Shown: positions 22,377 through 29,088, counted from the first letter of the stretch. The stretch: 33,736 nt of DNA from an uncultured Oscillibacter sp. (GCA_934574045.1 CAKTMK010000024.1:1-33736); one strand, 5' to 3'. Notes: generated from the sequence alone by a model not told the origin. Translations and numbers: made by a program.

Positions 22377-23618
22377 ATGAAAAACGTGAAATACGGCAAG
22401 TGCGTCAAATGCGGAAAGACCTACGAGGCCGTTCCGGATCTGACGAACTGCGAATGCGGCGGCATTCTGGATATCGTTTACGATTACGACTATATCAAGA
22501 CCCAGCTCACTAAGGAGAAGCTGGCGGCCCGGCGGGACATGACCATGTGGCGCTACCGGGAGCTGCTGCCCATCGAGGAGACCACGGAGAACACCCCGCT
22601 GCGGGTGGGAAACAGCCCGCTCTATGAGGAGCCGCGCCTTGCGGAGGAGCTGGGGCTGGGCCGCCTGTGGGTCAAGGACGACGGACAGAACCCCACCGCG
22701 TCCCTGAAGGATCGGGCCAGCGCCATGGCCGTCGCCAAGGCGCGGGAGGCCGGGGCAAAGGTCATCGCCTGCTCCTCCACCGGCAACGCCGCCTCGTCCC
22801 TTGCTGGCAACGCCGCCGCCGCGGGGCTGAAGACCTACATCTTTGTTCCCTCCCGCGCGCCCAAGGGCAAGGTGGCGCAGCTCATGACCTTCGGCGCGAC
22901 GGTCATCTCCGTGGAGGGCAGCTATGAGGACACCTTCGAGCTGAGCAAGGCCGCCATCGACCGCTGGGGCTGGTACAACCGCAACGCCGCCATCAACCCC
23001 TATCTCTCCGAGGGCAAAAAGACCGTCTCTCTGGAGATCGCCGAGCAGCTCAACTGGCAGATGCCGGACTATCTGGCTATCTCCGTGGGCGACGGCTGCA
23101 CCATCGCGGGCGTCTGGAAGGGCCTGAAGGATCTGCACGCCATCGGCTTTATCGACCGGCTGCCCCGGCTGATCTCCGTGCAGGCGGAGGGCTGCTGCCC
23201 GCTCAACCGCGCCATCGCGGAGGGGAAGCCGTGGCACCCCATGGAGGAGAACACGCTGGCGGATTCCATCGCCGTGGGCGTTCCCCGCAACGCGGACAAG
23301 GCCCTCATGGCTATCCGGGAGTCCAACGGCATCGTGGTCAACGTGTCCGACGCGGAGATCATGGCGGCGCAGAAGCTGCTGGGCCGCACCTGCGGCGTGT
23401 TCGGCGAGCCTGCTGGCGTCACCGGCACGGCGGGCGTGAAGAAGCTGTGCGAGCAGGGCGTTCTGGGGAAGAACGACACCGTGGTCAGCGTGGTCACTGG
23501 CAACGGACTGAAGGACGTGGCCAACGCCATCAAGGCCTGCGGCGAACCGATCACCATTCCCTCGGATATGGACCAGCTGCTCAAGGCGTTCGCGGAGAGA
23601 GACATCCACGTGGAGTAA
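22377..23618 (+). CDS. thrC: threonine synthase-like PLP enzyme with N-terminal zinc ribbon
   Basis: The 413-residue protein carries C9, C12, C25 and C27 in a short N-terminal zinc ribbon, found in one branch of threonine synthases. The core follows ThrC: VGNSPLYEEPRLAEELGLGRLWVKDDGQNPTASLKDRAS with PLP lysine K111, then SSTGNAASSLAGNAAAAG and the phosphate loop SVGDGCTIAGVW. Threonine synthase converts O-phosphohomoserine to threonine. Here no homoserine kinase or dehydrogenase is adjacent and the gene sits in a catabolic operon, so a lyase on another amino acid is possible, and I would not trust the name beyond family level. AAGGAGGA precedes the ATG. It ends at the terminator 23630-23665. 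Confidence 0.85.
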   Translation: MKNVKYGKCVKCGKTYEAVPDLTNCECGGILDIVYDYDYIKTQLTKEKLAARRDMTMWRYRELLPIEETTENTPLRVGNSPLYEEPRLAEELGLGRLWVKDDGQNPTASLKDRASAMAVAKAREAGAKVIACSSTGNAASSLAGNAAAAGLKTYIFVPSRAPKGKVAQLMTFGATVISVEGSYEDTFELSKAAIDRWGWYNRNAAINPYLSEGKKTVSLEIAEQLNWQMPDYLAISVGDGCTIAGVWKGLKDLHAIGFIDRLPRLISVQAEGCCPLNRAIAEGKPWHPMEENTLADSIAVGVPRNADKALMAIRESNGIVVNVSDAEIMAAQKLLGRTCGVFGEPAGVTGTAGVKKLCEQGVLGKNDTVVSVVTGNGLKDVANAIKACGEPITIPSDMDQLLKAFAERDIHVE

Positions 23619-23629
23619 ATAAGCATGAG

Positions 23630-23665
23630 ACCGGCGCGGAGAGCTGCTCTCCGCGCCGGTTTTTT
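23630..23665 (+). terminator. terminator after the threonine synthase-like gene
   Basis: Arms 23630-23643 and 23647-23660 form a perfect 14-bp stem with loop CTG, followed by TTTTT. It closes the plus-strand catabolic operon. Confidence 0.95.
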
Positions 23666-23670
23666 GGCCC

Positions 23671-23700
23671 TTGACAGGGAGCGGACGGTCATGCTACTAT
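23671..23700 (+). promoter_or_regulatory. promoter of the padR gene
   Basis: TTGACA (23671-23676) and TACTAT (23695-23700) have an 18-base spacer. The -10 box overlaps the left end of the palindrome at 23699-23730. Confidence 0.75.
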
Positions 23701-23730
23701 TACGTCAGACGATATATCGTGACACGTAAT
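23699..23730. promoter_or_regulatory. 32-bp interrupted palindrome, likely PadR operator
   Basis: ATTACGT (23699-23705) mirrors ACGTAAT (23724-23730), and the centre ACGATATATCGT (23709-23720) is itself a perfect palindrome; only three base pairs between them do not match. It covers the transcription start region of padR, consistent with autorepression. Confidence 0.75.
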
Positions 23731-23755
23731 ATTAAACGGACAGGAGGGGACAGGC

Positions 23756-24094
23756 GTGGGGAACGGCGGACCGATGACGGAGGCCATGTACTACGCGCTG
23801 CTGGCGCTGACCGTTCCCAGCCACGGCTATCAGCTCATGAGCGCGGTGGCGCGGGCGTCCCGGGGCCGGGTGCAGATGGGGCCGGGGACGCTGTACGGCG
23901 TTCTGAACCGGATGGAAAACGAAAAACTCATTGAGATCGTGCAGGACGACGGGCGCAGAAAGACCTATGCCGTCACGGCGGCGGGCCGCGCCGCCCTCCG
24001 GGCGGAGACGCAGCGCCTGCGGGCCATGCTGGACGATCAGGAGCGGTGGAAGGAGGAGCGGAAATGTCTGACTGGACCGGAAGAGACGGAGTGA
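23756..24094 (+). CDS. PadR family transcriptional regulator
   Basis: The 112-residue protein is a typical short (subfamily 2) PadR. The winged helix spans about 8-85, with MYYALLALTVPSHGYQLMSAV near the start and GPGTLYGVLNRMENEKLIEI plus RRKTYAVTAAGRAALRAE in the wing. The final helix (about 85-105) is the dimer part. The GTG start at 23756 is set by AGGAGGGG six bases before; the ATG at 23774 has no site. The 3' end overlaps the DUF2812 gene by 31 bases, so the pair is translated together. PadR/DUF2812 pairs are common in Firmicutes. Confidence 0.93.
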   Translation: MGNGGPMTEAMYYALLALTVPSHGYQLMSAVARASRGRVQMGPGTLYGVLNRMENEKLIEIVQDDGRRKTYAVTAAGRAALRAETQRLRAMLDDQERWKEERKCLTGPEETE

Positions 24095-25230
24095 TCTATC
24101 GCTGGCTGCCTGACGGGCCGTACCATATCGACCGGCTGGAGAGCTGGTTCTCCGACCTTGCGGCGGAGGGGCTGTATCCCGTGGGACTGGGCATAGCCCG
24201 CGCCGCGCTGCGGCGGGACGCGCCCCGACGGGTGCAGTACCGCTGCGACGTGCGCACCCGCCTGCTGACGGAGGACGAGCTGGCCCTGTTCGCCGGGTGC
24301 GGCTGGAAGATGGCGCTGCGGACGGAGCTGTCCTACGGGCTGCTCCAGTCCATTTACCTCTACTTCTTCGAGACGGAGGAGGGCGCGCCGGTGCCGGAGG
24401 TCCACACCGACCCCATGGAGCAGGCGGAGTCCCTGCGGTGCCTGAGCCGGGCGGCGGCGAAGGATCTTGGGGTGCTGCTGGCGGCCATCGGGCTGGAGGT
24501 GCTTCTGGTGCTTCGCACCTTTGCCGACCCCCTCCGGCGGTTTCAGGCGCTGGTGAATGGCTATGTCCACTTCAGCGTGGTGCCGCTGATGTGGCTGGTG
24601 CTGGCGGCGTTTGCGCTCTCCCGCTGGCGGACGGCCCGGCGGCTGCGCCGCCGTCTGGCCGAAGGACAGCCGCTGGACCATCACGCGCCCTACCGCCGCC
24701 GCTGGCGGTACGGGACGATGGAGGTCGGCTGGCGGGCGGCATTGATCGCGGTGCTGGCGGCGCTGGCCGTGGTGCAGTATCTGATGGTACGGGAGCCGGT
24801 CTATGTGCTGCCGCCGGAGGAGACGGCGCCGCCGGTCCTGCGTCTGGCGCAGATTGAGGGCGGGCCGCTGTACATACAGGACATGAACGCCAGCGACCTG
24901 CGGACCTCCACGGGGGTGCTGACGAGCTACACCTATGAGTCCGCCGGGAGGGACCGGCTGGTCAGTCTGTCGATCCTGCGCTACGAGGTGCCGTTCCGCT
25001 GGGAAGCGCCTTACGTGGCGGACGGGCTTCTGAGCAAGTGGAACGGCGGGGAGGAGCTGGAGGTTCCCGCGATGGACGAGGCATGGCTCACGGAGGAGAA
25101 CGGCGCGCAGCGCCTGCTGGTCCGCACGGGGCGGTACGTATTTCAGCTCAGCTACACCGGGGCCGGAGAGCTGACGAACGCGCTGGAGCCGCTGGCCGCA
25201 TGGGCGCAGGCGCGGGAAGCCTCCCAGTGA
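24064..25230 (+). CDS. DUF2812 domain membrane protein
   Basis: This 388-residue protein begins with a soluble DUF2812-like domain (about 1-125; IDRLESWFSDLAAEGLYPVG resembles the EEKWLNEMAxKGW part of that family). Three hydrophobic segments follow, at about 139-158, 170-190 and 220-245, then an extracellular C-terminal domain of about 140 residues. Start 24064 is chosen because AGGAGGAG sits five bases before it; an upstream GTG has none. It overlaps padR by 31 bases and is presumably repressed by it. DUF2812 proteins are proposed to be membrane sensors or effectors partnered to PadR; the function is not established. No terminator is evident in the plus direction, apart from the stem at 25285-25318. 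Confidence 0.75.
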   Translation: MSDWTGRDGVIYRWLPDGPYHIDRLESWFSDLAAEGLYPVGLGIARAALRRDAPRRVQYRCDVRTRLLTEDELALFAGCGWKMALRTELSYGLLQSIYLYFFETEEGAPVPEVHTDPMEQAESLRCLSRAAAKDLGVLLAAIGLEVLLVLRTFADPLRRFQALVNGYVHFSVVPLMWLVLAAFALSRWRTARRLRRRLAEGQPLDHHAPYRRRWRYGTMEVGWRAALIAVLAALAVVQYLMVREPVYVLPPEETAPPVLRLAQIEGGPLYIQDMNASDLRTSTGVLTSYTYESAGRDRLVSLSILRYEVPFRWEAPYVADGLLSKWNGGEELEVPAMDEAWLTEENGAQRLLVRTGRYVFQLSYTGAGELTNALEPLAAWAQAREASQ

Positions 25231-25278
25231 CGGCGGAGGCTCCCACGGAGTGCGGGCAGGCTCCCGCCGACGGATTTC

Positions 25279-25318
25279 AAAAAAGCAGAAGGCTCCGCCG
25301 AGCGGCGGAGCCTTCTGC
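25279..25318 (-). terminator. terminator after ruvX
   Basis: GCAGAAGGCTCCGCCG (25285-25300) and its exact reverse complement (25303-25318) form a long stem. On the minus strand it is followed by TTTTTTG. It may also stop plus-strand reading from the DUF2812 gene, though no U-run follows on that side. Confidence 0.85.
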
Positions 25319-25326
25319 GCTGCGAT

Positions 25327-25746
25327 TCAGGGATGGCTTTTTTTATAGGTGAGGTAGCCCTCCAGAATGAGGGCGGCGGCCACCGCGTCCACGGTCTTTT
25401 TCCGCTTTTTCGCATTCTGGCCGTTATTCATCAGGATCTGATGGGCGTCGATGGTGGTGCGCCGCTCGTCCCACAGCGTCACGGGCAGGCCCGCCGTCTC
25501 CCGCAGCAGCTGCGCCATGGCCTCCGCCTTCTCCGCCCGGGGGCCGAGGGTGCCGTCCATATTCTTGGGGTAGCCCAGCACCAGCTCCTCCGCGCCGTAT
25601 TCCTCCGCCAGACGGGCGACGCCCTGAGCCACCTGCTCCGGGCGGTAGGCGTTGATAACGGTGGTGACGCCGGCCATGAAGCCGGTGGGGTCCGAGATGG
25701 CGATGCCGGTGTGGGCGTCGCCGTAGTCGATGGCCATGATGCGCAT
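25327..25746 (-). CDS. ruvX: RuvX/YqgF family Holliday junction resolvase-like nuclease
   Basis: The 139-residue protein has the RNase H-like fold of YqgF. MRIMAIDYGDAHTGIAISDP gives the first catalytic aspartate (D7), ELVLGYPKNMDGT the glutamate strand, and WDERRTT plus KKTVDAVAAALILEGYL the later conserved residues including the last aspartate. The family processes the 5' end of pre-16S rRNA in E. coli and has also been linked to Holliday junctions. It stands alone on the minus strand, between its own promoter and a strong terminator. Length and motifs are normal. Confidence 0.95.
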   Translation of the reverse strand: MRIMAIDYGDAHTGIAISDPTGFMAGVTTVINAYRPEQVAQGVARLAEEYGAEELVLGYPKNMDGTLGPRAEKAEAMAQLLRETAGLPVTLWDERRTTIDAHQILMNNGQNAKKRKKTVDAVAAALILEGYLTYKKSHP

Positions 25747-25793
25747 AGCGGTCCGCTCCCTTCGCGGCGGCTCTGCCGCCGGTCATTACCGCC

Positions 25794-25822
25794 ATTATAC
25801 CCGCCCGGGCGGTCCTGCGCAA
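25794..25822 (-). promoter_or_regulatory. promoter of ruvX
   Basis: On the minus strand TTGCGC (25822-25817) and perfect TATAAT (25799-25794) are 17 bases apart. The spacer is an extremely GC-rich palindrome (CCGCCCGGGCGG). Confidence 0.7.
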
Positions 25823-25852
25823 GAAAAAAGACGGTTTTCTCGAAAAAATAGC

Positions 25853-25881
25853 TTGACCTTGCATCCTGTTTCTGCTAAAAT
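25853..25881 (+). promoter_or_regulatory. promoter of the rpmG-secE-nusG-rplKA operon
   Basis: TTGACC (25853-25858) and TAAAAT (25876-25881) are 17 bases apart, with TG before the -10 box (TGCTAAAAT). The leader to rpmG is about 140 bases and contains the hairpin at 25974-26004. Confidence 0.85.
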
Positions 25882-25973
25882 CTATCTTACCTGTGAAAAA
25901 GGGCTTATTTGTCATGCGCGTTTTTCGCTTTCCGCGCGGGGCAGCGGCCGCTTTCGTCGGCAGGGAGGCAGTC

Positions 25974-26004
25974 GGACTCTCCGGCCCGAGCCGGAACGGA
26001 GTCC
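25974..26004 (+). other. bulged hairpin in the rpmG leader
   Basis: GGACTCTCCGGC (25974-25985) pairs with GCCGGA (25990-25995) and GAGTCC (25999-26004), with loop CCGA and a 3-base bulge (ACG). No U-run follows, so it is not a terminator; a regulatory or stabilising role is possible. Confidence 0.6.
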
Positions 26005-26026
26005 AATAATAAGGAGGTGCCGTTAG

Positions 26027-26176
26027 ATGCGCGTAAAAGTGACCCTGAGATGCAATGAGTGCAAGCAGAGAAACTACAATACGATGAAGAACAAGAAGAA
26101 TACCCCGGACAAGATCGAGCTGAACAAGTATTGCCCCTTCTGCAAGAAGCACACGCTCCACAGCGAGACCAAGTGA
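26027..26176 (+). CDS. rpmG: 50S ribosomal protein L33
   Basis: The 49-residue protein reads MRVKVTLRCNECKQRNYNT and ends CPFCKKHTLHSETK. The four cysteines at 9, 12, 36 and 39 form the zinc ribbon of the C+ type of L33. AAGGAGGTGCC lies just before the ATG. It is the first gene of the secE-nusG operon, the common order in Firmicutes. Confidence 0.96.
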   Translation: MRVKVTLRCNECKQRNYNTMKNKKNTPDKIELNKYCPFCKKHTLHSETK

Positions 26177-26209
26177 TTTGGACCGAACGATAAGAAAGGG
26201 CGTGTAGGA

Positions 26210-26419
26210 ATGGCTGAAGAAGCGAAGAAGAAGGACCGGAGCCGCTGGTTCCGGGAAATGAAAAGCGAACTGAAGAAGATCGTCTGGACCGACCGCAAGA
26301 CCGTGGTCAAGAACACCGGCACCGTGCTGCTGTGCTCTCTGCTCATCGGCGTGTGCATCTGGGTCTTTGACTATGTTCTGGTCAACGGCGTCCAGCTGCT
26401 GATCACGGCTCTGAGCTGA
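26210..26419 (+). CDS. secE: preprotein translocase subunit SecE
   Basis: At 69 residues this is the short Gram-positive form of SecE. An amphipathic cytoplasmic helix (RWFREMKSELKKIVWTDRKT, about 12-31) with the conserved ELKKIVW(T/P) stretch is followed by a single membrane segment at about 36-58. SecE clamps the SecY channel together. It lies between rpmG and nusG, and its last codons hold the ribosome binding site of nusG. Confidence 0.95.
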   Translation: MAEEAKKKDRSRWFREMKSELKKIVWTDRKTVVKNTGTVLLCSLLIGVCIWVFDYVLVNGVQLLITALS

Positions 26420-26429
26420 GGAGCGCGGG

Positions 26430-26957
26430 ATGGCAGAGAGCGCGAAATGGTATGTGATCCATACCTATTCCGGCTATGAAAACGCGGTCAAGACCAGCAT
26501 TGAAAAGTTTGTTACCGGCCGGGGCATGGAGGACATGATCCTCCGGATCGAGATCCCTCTGGAGACGGTCACGGAGATCGACGACTCCGGAAAGTCCAAG
26601 GAAGTGGAGCGGAAGGTCTTCCCCGGCTACGTGCTTATCAAGATGGTCATGACGGACGACACGTGGCATCTGGTGCGCAACATCCGCGGCGTGACTGGCT
26701 TCGTCGGCGAAGCCAGCAACAAGCCCATCCCCCTCTCCGAGGAGGAGGTGCTCGCCATGGGTATGGAAAAGCACGAGATCGAAGTGAAGTACGCGGTGGG
26801 GAGCCACGTCAAGATCGTGGACGGCCCGCTGTCCAGCTTCACCGGCGTGGTCGAGGAGATCGAACCGGAGAAAAACCGCGTTTCCGTTATGGTCTCCATG
26901 TTCGGACGGGAAACCCCCGTGGAACTGGAGCTGGACCAGCTGGAACTCATGGAGTAA
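26430..26957 (+). CDS. nusG: transcription termination/antitermination factor NusG
   Basis: The 175-residue protein has the NGN domain (about 5-115), with WYVIHTYSGYENAVKTSIEK, VFPGYVLIKMVMTDDTWHLVRNIRGVTGFVG, and a KOW domain (about 122-175), with VGSHVKIVDGPLSSFTGVVEEI and ending VELELDQLELME. NusG binds RNA polymerase and couples transcription to ribosomes. It is ten bases after secE, with GAGGAG overlapping the secE stop. Length and motifs are normal. Confidence 0.97.
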   Translation: MAESAKWYVIHTYSGYENAVKTSIEKFVTGRGMEDMILRIEIPLETVTEIDDSGKSKEVERKVFPGYVLIKMVMTDDTWHLVRNIRGVTGFVGEASNKPIPLSEEEVLAMGMEKHEIEVKYAVGSHVKIVDGPLSSFTGVVEEIEPEKNRVSVMVSMFGRETPVELELDQLELME

Positions 26958-26983
26958 CTGCCGGACGGCGTCCGGCGCGACAA

Positions 26984-27034
26984 GTGGGAGGAACGGAGAC
27001 GTTCCGCCAAAGGAGGCCGCATGGCCGCCACCAC
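26984..27034 (+). promoter_or_regulatory. rplK leader element, possible L1 control site
   Basis: GTGGGAGGA (26984-26992) is followed by the stem GGAAC/GTTCC (26990-27005) and by CCACCAC (27028-27034), which can pair with GTGG. The same plan occurs before rplA at 27524-27552. A six-codon frame (ATG 27021 to TAA 27041) with AAAGGAGG before it is embedded here. Confidence 0.55.
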
Positions 27035-27059
27035 ATTTTAAACAGGAGGTGCTACTAAA

Positions 27060-27485
27060 GTGGCACAGAAAATTACCGGTTACGTAAAACTGCAGATCCC
27101 CGCGGGCAAGGCAACTCCCGCGCCCCCCGTCGGCCCCGCTCTGGGCCAGCACGGCGTGAACATCGCCGCGTTCACCAAGGAGTTCAACGAGCGCACCAAG
27201 AATGACATGGGCATGATTATCCCCGTCGTCATCACGGTGTACGCCGATCGTTCCTTCTCCTTCATCACCAAGACGCCCCCCGCGGCTGTTCTCATCAAGA
27301 AAGAGTGCAACATCGAGTCCGGCTCCGGCGTGCCCAACAAGACCAAGGTCGCGACCATTTCCAAGGCCTCCGTTCAGAAGATCGCCGAGCTGAAGATGCG
27401 CGACCTGAACGCCGCCAGCCTGGAAGCCGCGATGAGCATGATCGCCGGCACCGCCCGTTCCATGGGCGTCGTGGTGGGCGACTGA
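27060..27485 (+). CDS. rplK: 50S ribosomal protein L11
   Basis: The 141-residue protein starts at GTG 27060, nine bases after AGGAGGT. The N-terminal domain contains QIPAGKATPAPPVGPALGQHGVNI and the C-terminal rRNA-binding domain contains IKKECNIESGSGVPNKTKV and GTARSMGVVV. L11 binds the GTPase centre of 23S rRNA and is needed for RelA-type sensing. Position after nusG is the standard order. Confidence 0.98.
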   Translation: MAQKITGYVKLQIPAGKATPAPPVGPALGQHGVNIAAFTKEFNERTKNDMGMIIPVVITVYADRSFSFITKTPPAAVLIKKECNIESGSGVPNKTKVATISKASVQKIAELKMRDLNAASLEAAMSMIAGTARSMGVVVGD

Positions 27486-27523
27486 TCCACCCGTCACCGT
27501 CTGCGCGGCGGCAAGCCGCATAC

Positions 27524-27552
27524 AGTGGGAGGATAGATTCCGAAGAACCACT
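27524..27552 (+). promoter_or_regulatory. rplA leader element, possible L1 control site
   Basis: AGTGG (27524-27528) pairs with CCACT (27548-27552), enclosing GAGGA and a short inner stem GGA/TCC. It repeats the GTGGGAGGA ... CCAC plan of the element before rplK. It ends just before the ribosome binding site of rplA. Confidence 0.55.
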
Positions 27553-27569
27553 ATGAGGAGGAAATAACA

Positions 27570-27572
27570 TTG
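27570..27572 (+). other. rplA: TTG start codon of rplA
   Basis: No ATG or GTG in frame is available near GAGGAGG (27556-27562), and TTG 27570 has correct spacing. The protein begins (M)FRGKKYTDSAKLID, the expected L1 start. Confidence 0.85.
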
Positions 27573-28262
27573 TTTAGAGGTAAGAAGTATACCGACAGCG
27601 CGAAGCTGATCGATAAGAACGCTTTTTATGAAGCGGCGGAGGGCATGGAGCTGGTCTGCAAGAGTGCTACCGCCAAGTTCGACGAGACGGTCGAGCTGCA
27701 CGTGAAGCTGGGCGTTGACTCCCGTCACGCCGACCAGCAGGTCCGCGGCGCCATCGTCCTGCCCCACGGCACCGGCAAGACCGTCCGCGTGCTGGTCTTC
27801 GCCAAGGGCGACAAGGCCGAGGCTGCCAAGGAAGCCGGCGCGGATTACGTCGGCGACATGGATCTGGTCGAGAAGATCCAGAAGGAAAACTGGTTTGAGT
27901 TCGACGTGGTTGTCGCCAGCCCCGACATGATGGGCGTTGTGGGTCGTCTGGGTAAGGTCCTCGGCCCCAAGGGCCTGATGCCCTCTCCCAAGGCCGGCAC
28001 CGTCACCCCCGATGTGGCCAAGGCCGTCAAGGAGGTCAAGGCCGGTAAGATCGAGTACCGTCTGGACAAGACCAACATCATCCACTGCCCCATCGGCAAG
28101 GCTTCTTTCGGCCCCGAGAAGCTGGTCGAGAACTACAACGCCATCATGGGCGCCATCGTCAAGGCCAAGCCCGCTTCCGCCAAGGGTCAGTATATCCGCA
28201 GCTGCGTGGTGGCTTCCACCATGGGTCCCGGCGTGAAGATGAACGCCGCCAAGCTGGTCTGA
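27570..28262 (+). CDS. rplA: 50S ribosomal protein L1
   Basis: The 230-residue protein shows all L1 landmarks: FDETVELHVKLGVDSRHADQQVRGAIVLPHGTGK, then the middle domain with VLGPKGLMPSPKAGTVTPDV, and the tail RSCVVASTMGPGVKMNAAKL. L1 forms the mobile stalk at the E site of the ribosome and represses its own operon in many bacteria. It follows rplK by 84 bases, a gap that holds the repeated leader element. The gene ends with no clear terminator; the next promoter starts 37 bases on. Confidence 0.98.
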   Translation: MFRGKKYTDSAKLIDKNAFYEAAEGMELVCKSATAKFDETVELHVKLGVDSRHADQQVRGAIVLPHGTGKTVRVLVFAKGDKAEAAKEAGADYVGDMDLVEKIQKENWFEFDVVVASPDMMGVVGRLGKVLGPKGLMPSPKAGTVTPDVAKAVKEVKAGKIEYRLDKTNIIHCPIGKASFGPEKLVENYNAIMGAIVKAKPASAKGQYIRSCVVASTMGPGVKMNAAKLV

Positions 28263-28298
28263 GACCGGAAAAAGATATCTGACCGGGGAAATTATCGC

Positions 28299-28326
28299 TT
28301 GACAAATTCCGACGGTTTGATATAAT
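28299..28326 (+). promoter_or_regulatory. consensus promoter of the rplJL operon
   Basis: TTGACA (28299-28304) and TATAAT (28321-28326) are both perfect, 16 bases apart. It is a strong promoter, as expected for L10 and L7/L12. Confidence 0.93.
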
Positions 28327-28331
28327 AACCA

Positions 28332-28452
28332 GTGCGTTCCAAAGACAGCAGGTAGGAGGCGACTCCGTAAATCCTGCCGAGGGCGGCTTTTGACAAAGCT
28401 ATTCCGCCCCTGTGTCTTTGCGGCACGGGGGCGGTTTCCTTTTGAACGCACC
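28332..28452 (+). ncRNA. ribosomal protein L10 leader with attenuator
   Basis: The transcript begins near the element GCGTTCCAAAGACAGCAGG, continues to AATCCTGCCGAGG and closes with GAACGCAC (28444-28451), which pairs with GTGCGTTC (28332-28339). This is the Firmicutes L10 leader, where the L10-(L12)4 complex binds its own mRNA. The attenuator stem is 28404-28414 with 28424-28434, followed by TTTCCTTTT. GGGCGG (28381-28386) can instead pair with CCGCCC (28404-28409), a mutually exclusive antiterminator. Confidence 0.9.
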
Positions 28453-28522
28453 TCGGGCCTTCCTGCCCGCCGGGCGACCGGGGGACGGGCGGCTCTCAAA
28501 AATCTCTGGAGGTGAAACAAGA

Positions 28523-29044
28523 ATGCCTAACGCAAAGGTTCTGAGCGCAAAGCAGGCAGTCGTCGCGGAGCTGACGGAAAAGATCCAGAAGGCCACCGCC
28601 GGCGTCATCGTGGACTACAAGGGTATCACTGTCGAGGAGGATACCGCGCTGCGTAAGGAGTGCCGTGAGAACGGCGTGGATTACGCGGTAGTGAAGAACA
28701 CCATGCTCCGCTTCGCGTTCAACAACACCGGTCTGAACGAGCTGGACGACCTGCTCAACGGCACCACGTCTCTGGCCCTGTCCGAGGATGTTGTGGCGCC
28801 CGCCCGCATCATGAGCGACTACGCCAAGAAGCTGACCGACAAGTTTGAGATCAAGGGCGGCTTCATGGACGGCAAGCCCGTGGATCTGGACACCATCAAG
28901 TCTCTGGCTTCCATCCCTGCTCTGCCCATCCTGCAGGCGCAGGTCCTGGGTACCATGCTGGCGCCGATCACGGCTCTGGCTGTCGTCCTGAAGCAGATCG
29001 CCGAGAAGGACGGCGAACCCGCCGCCGAAGCGGCCGCCGAGTGA
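28523..29044 (+). CDS. rplJ: 50S ribosomal protein L10
   Basis: The protein starts at ATG 28523, eight bases after GGAGGTG, and has 173 residues. The globular rRNA-binding domain contains KATAGVIVDYKGITVEEDTALRKECRENGVDYAVVKNTM. The C-terminal helix that carries L7/L12 dimers ends in an alanine/glutamate-rich tail. An upstream in-frame extension through the leader RNA is not coding. It is controlled by the leader RNA just upstream and followed by rplL 44 bases on. Confidence 0.97.
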   Translation: MPNAKVLSAKQAVVAELTEKIQKATAGVIVDYKGITVEEDTALRKECRENGVDYAVVKNTMLRFAFNNTGLNELDDLLNGTTSLALSEDVVAPARIMSDYAKKLTDKFEIKGGFMDGKPVDLDTIKSLASIPALPILQAQVLGTMLAPITALAVVLKQIAEKDGEPAAEAAAE

Positions 29045-29088
29045 CGGCGTATTTCAAAACAACTACTTTTAATTAGGAGGCTATTACT

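Noticed and set aside
26403..28520. A 700-codon open frame on the minus strand across nusG, rplK and rplA
   Set aside because: It lies opposite conserved ribosomal protein genes and its product has no recognisable domain; third-position GC bias explains its openness.
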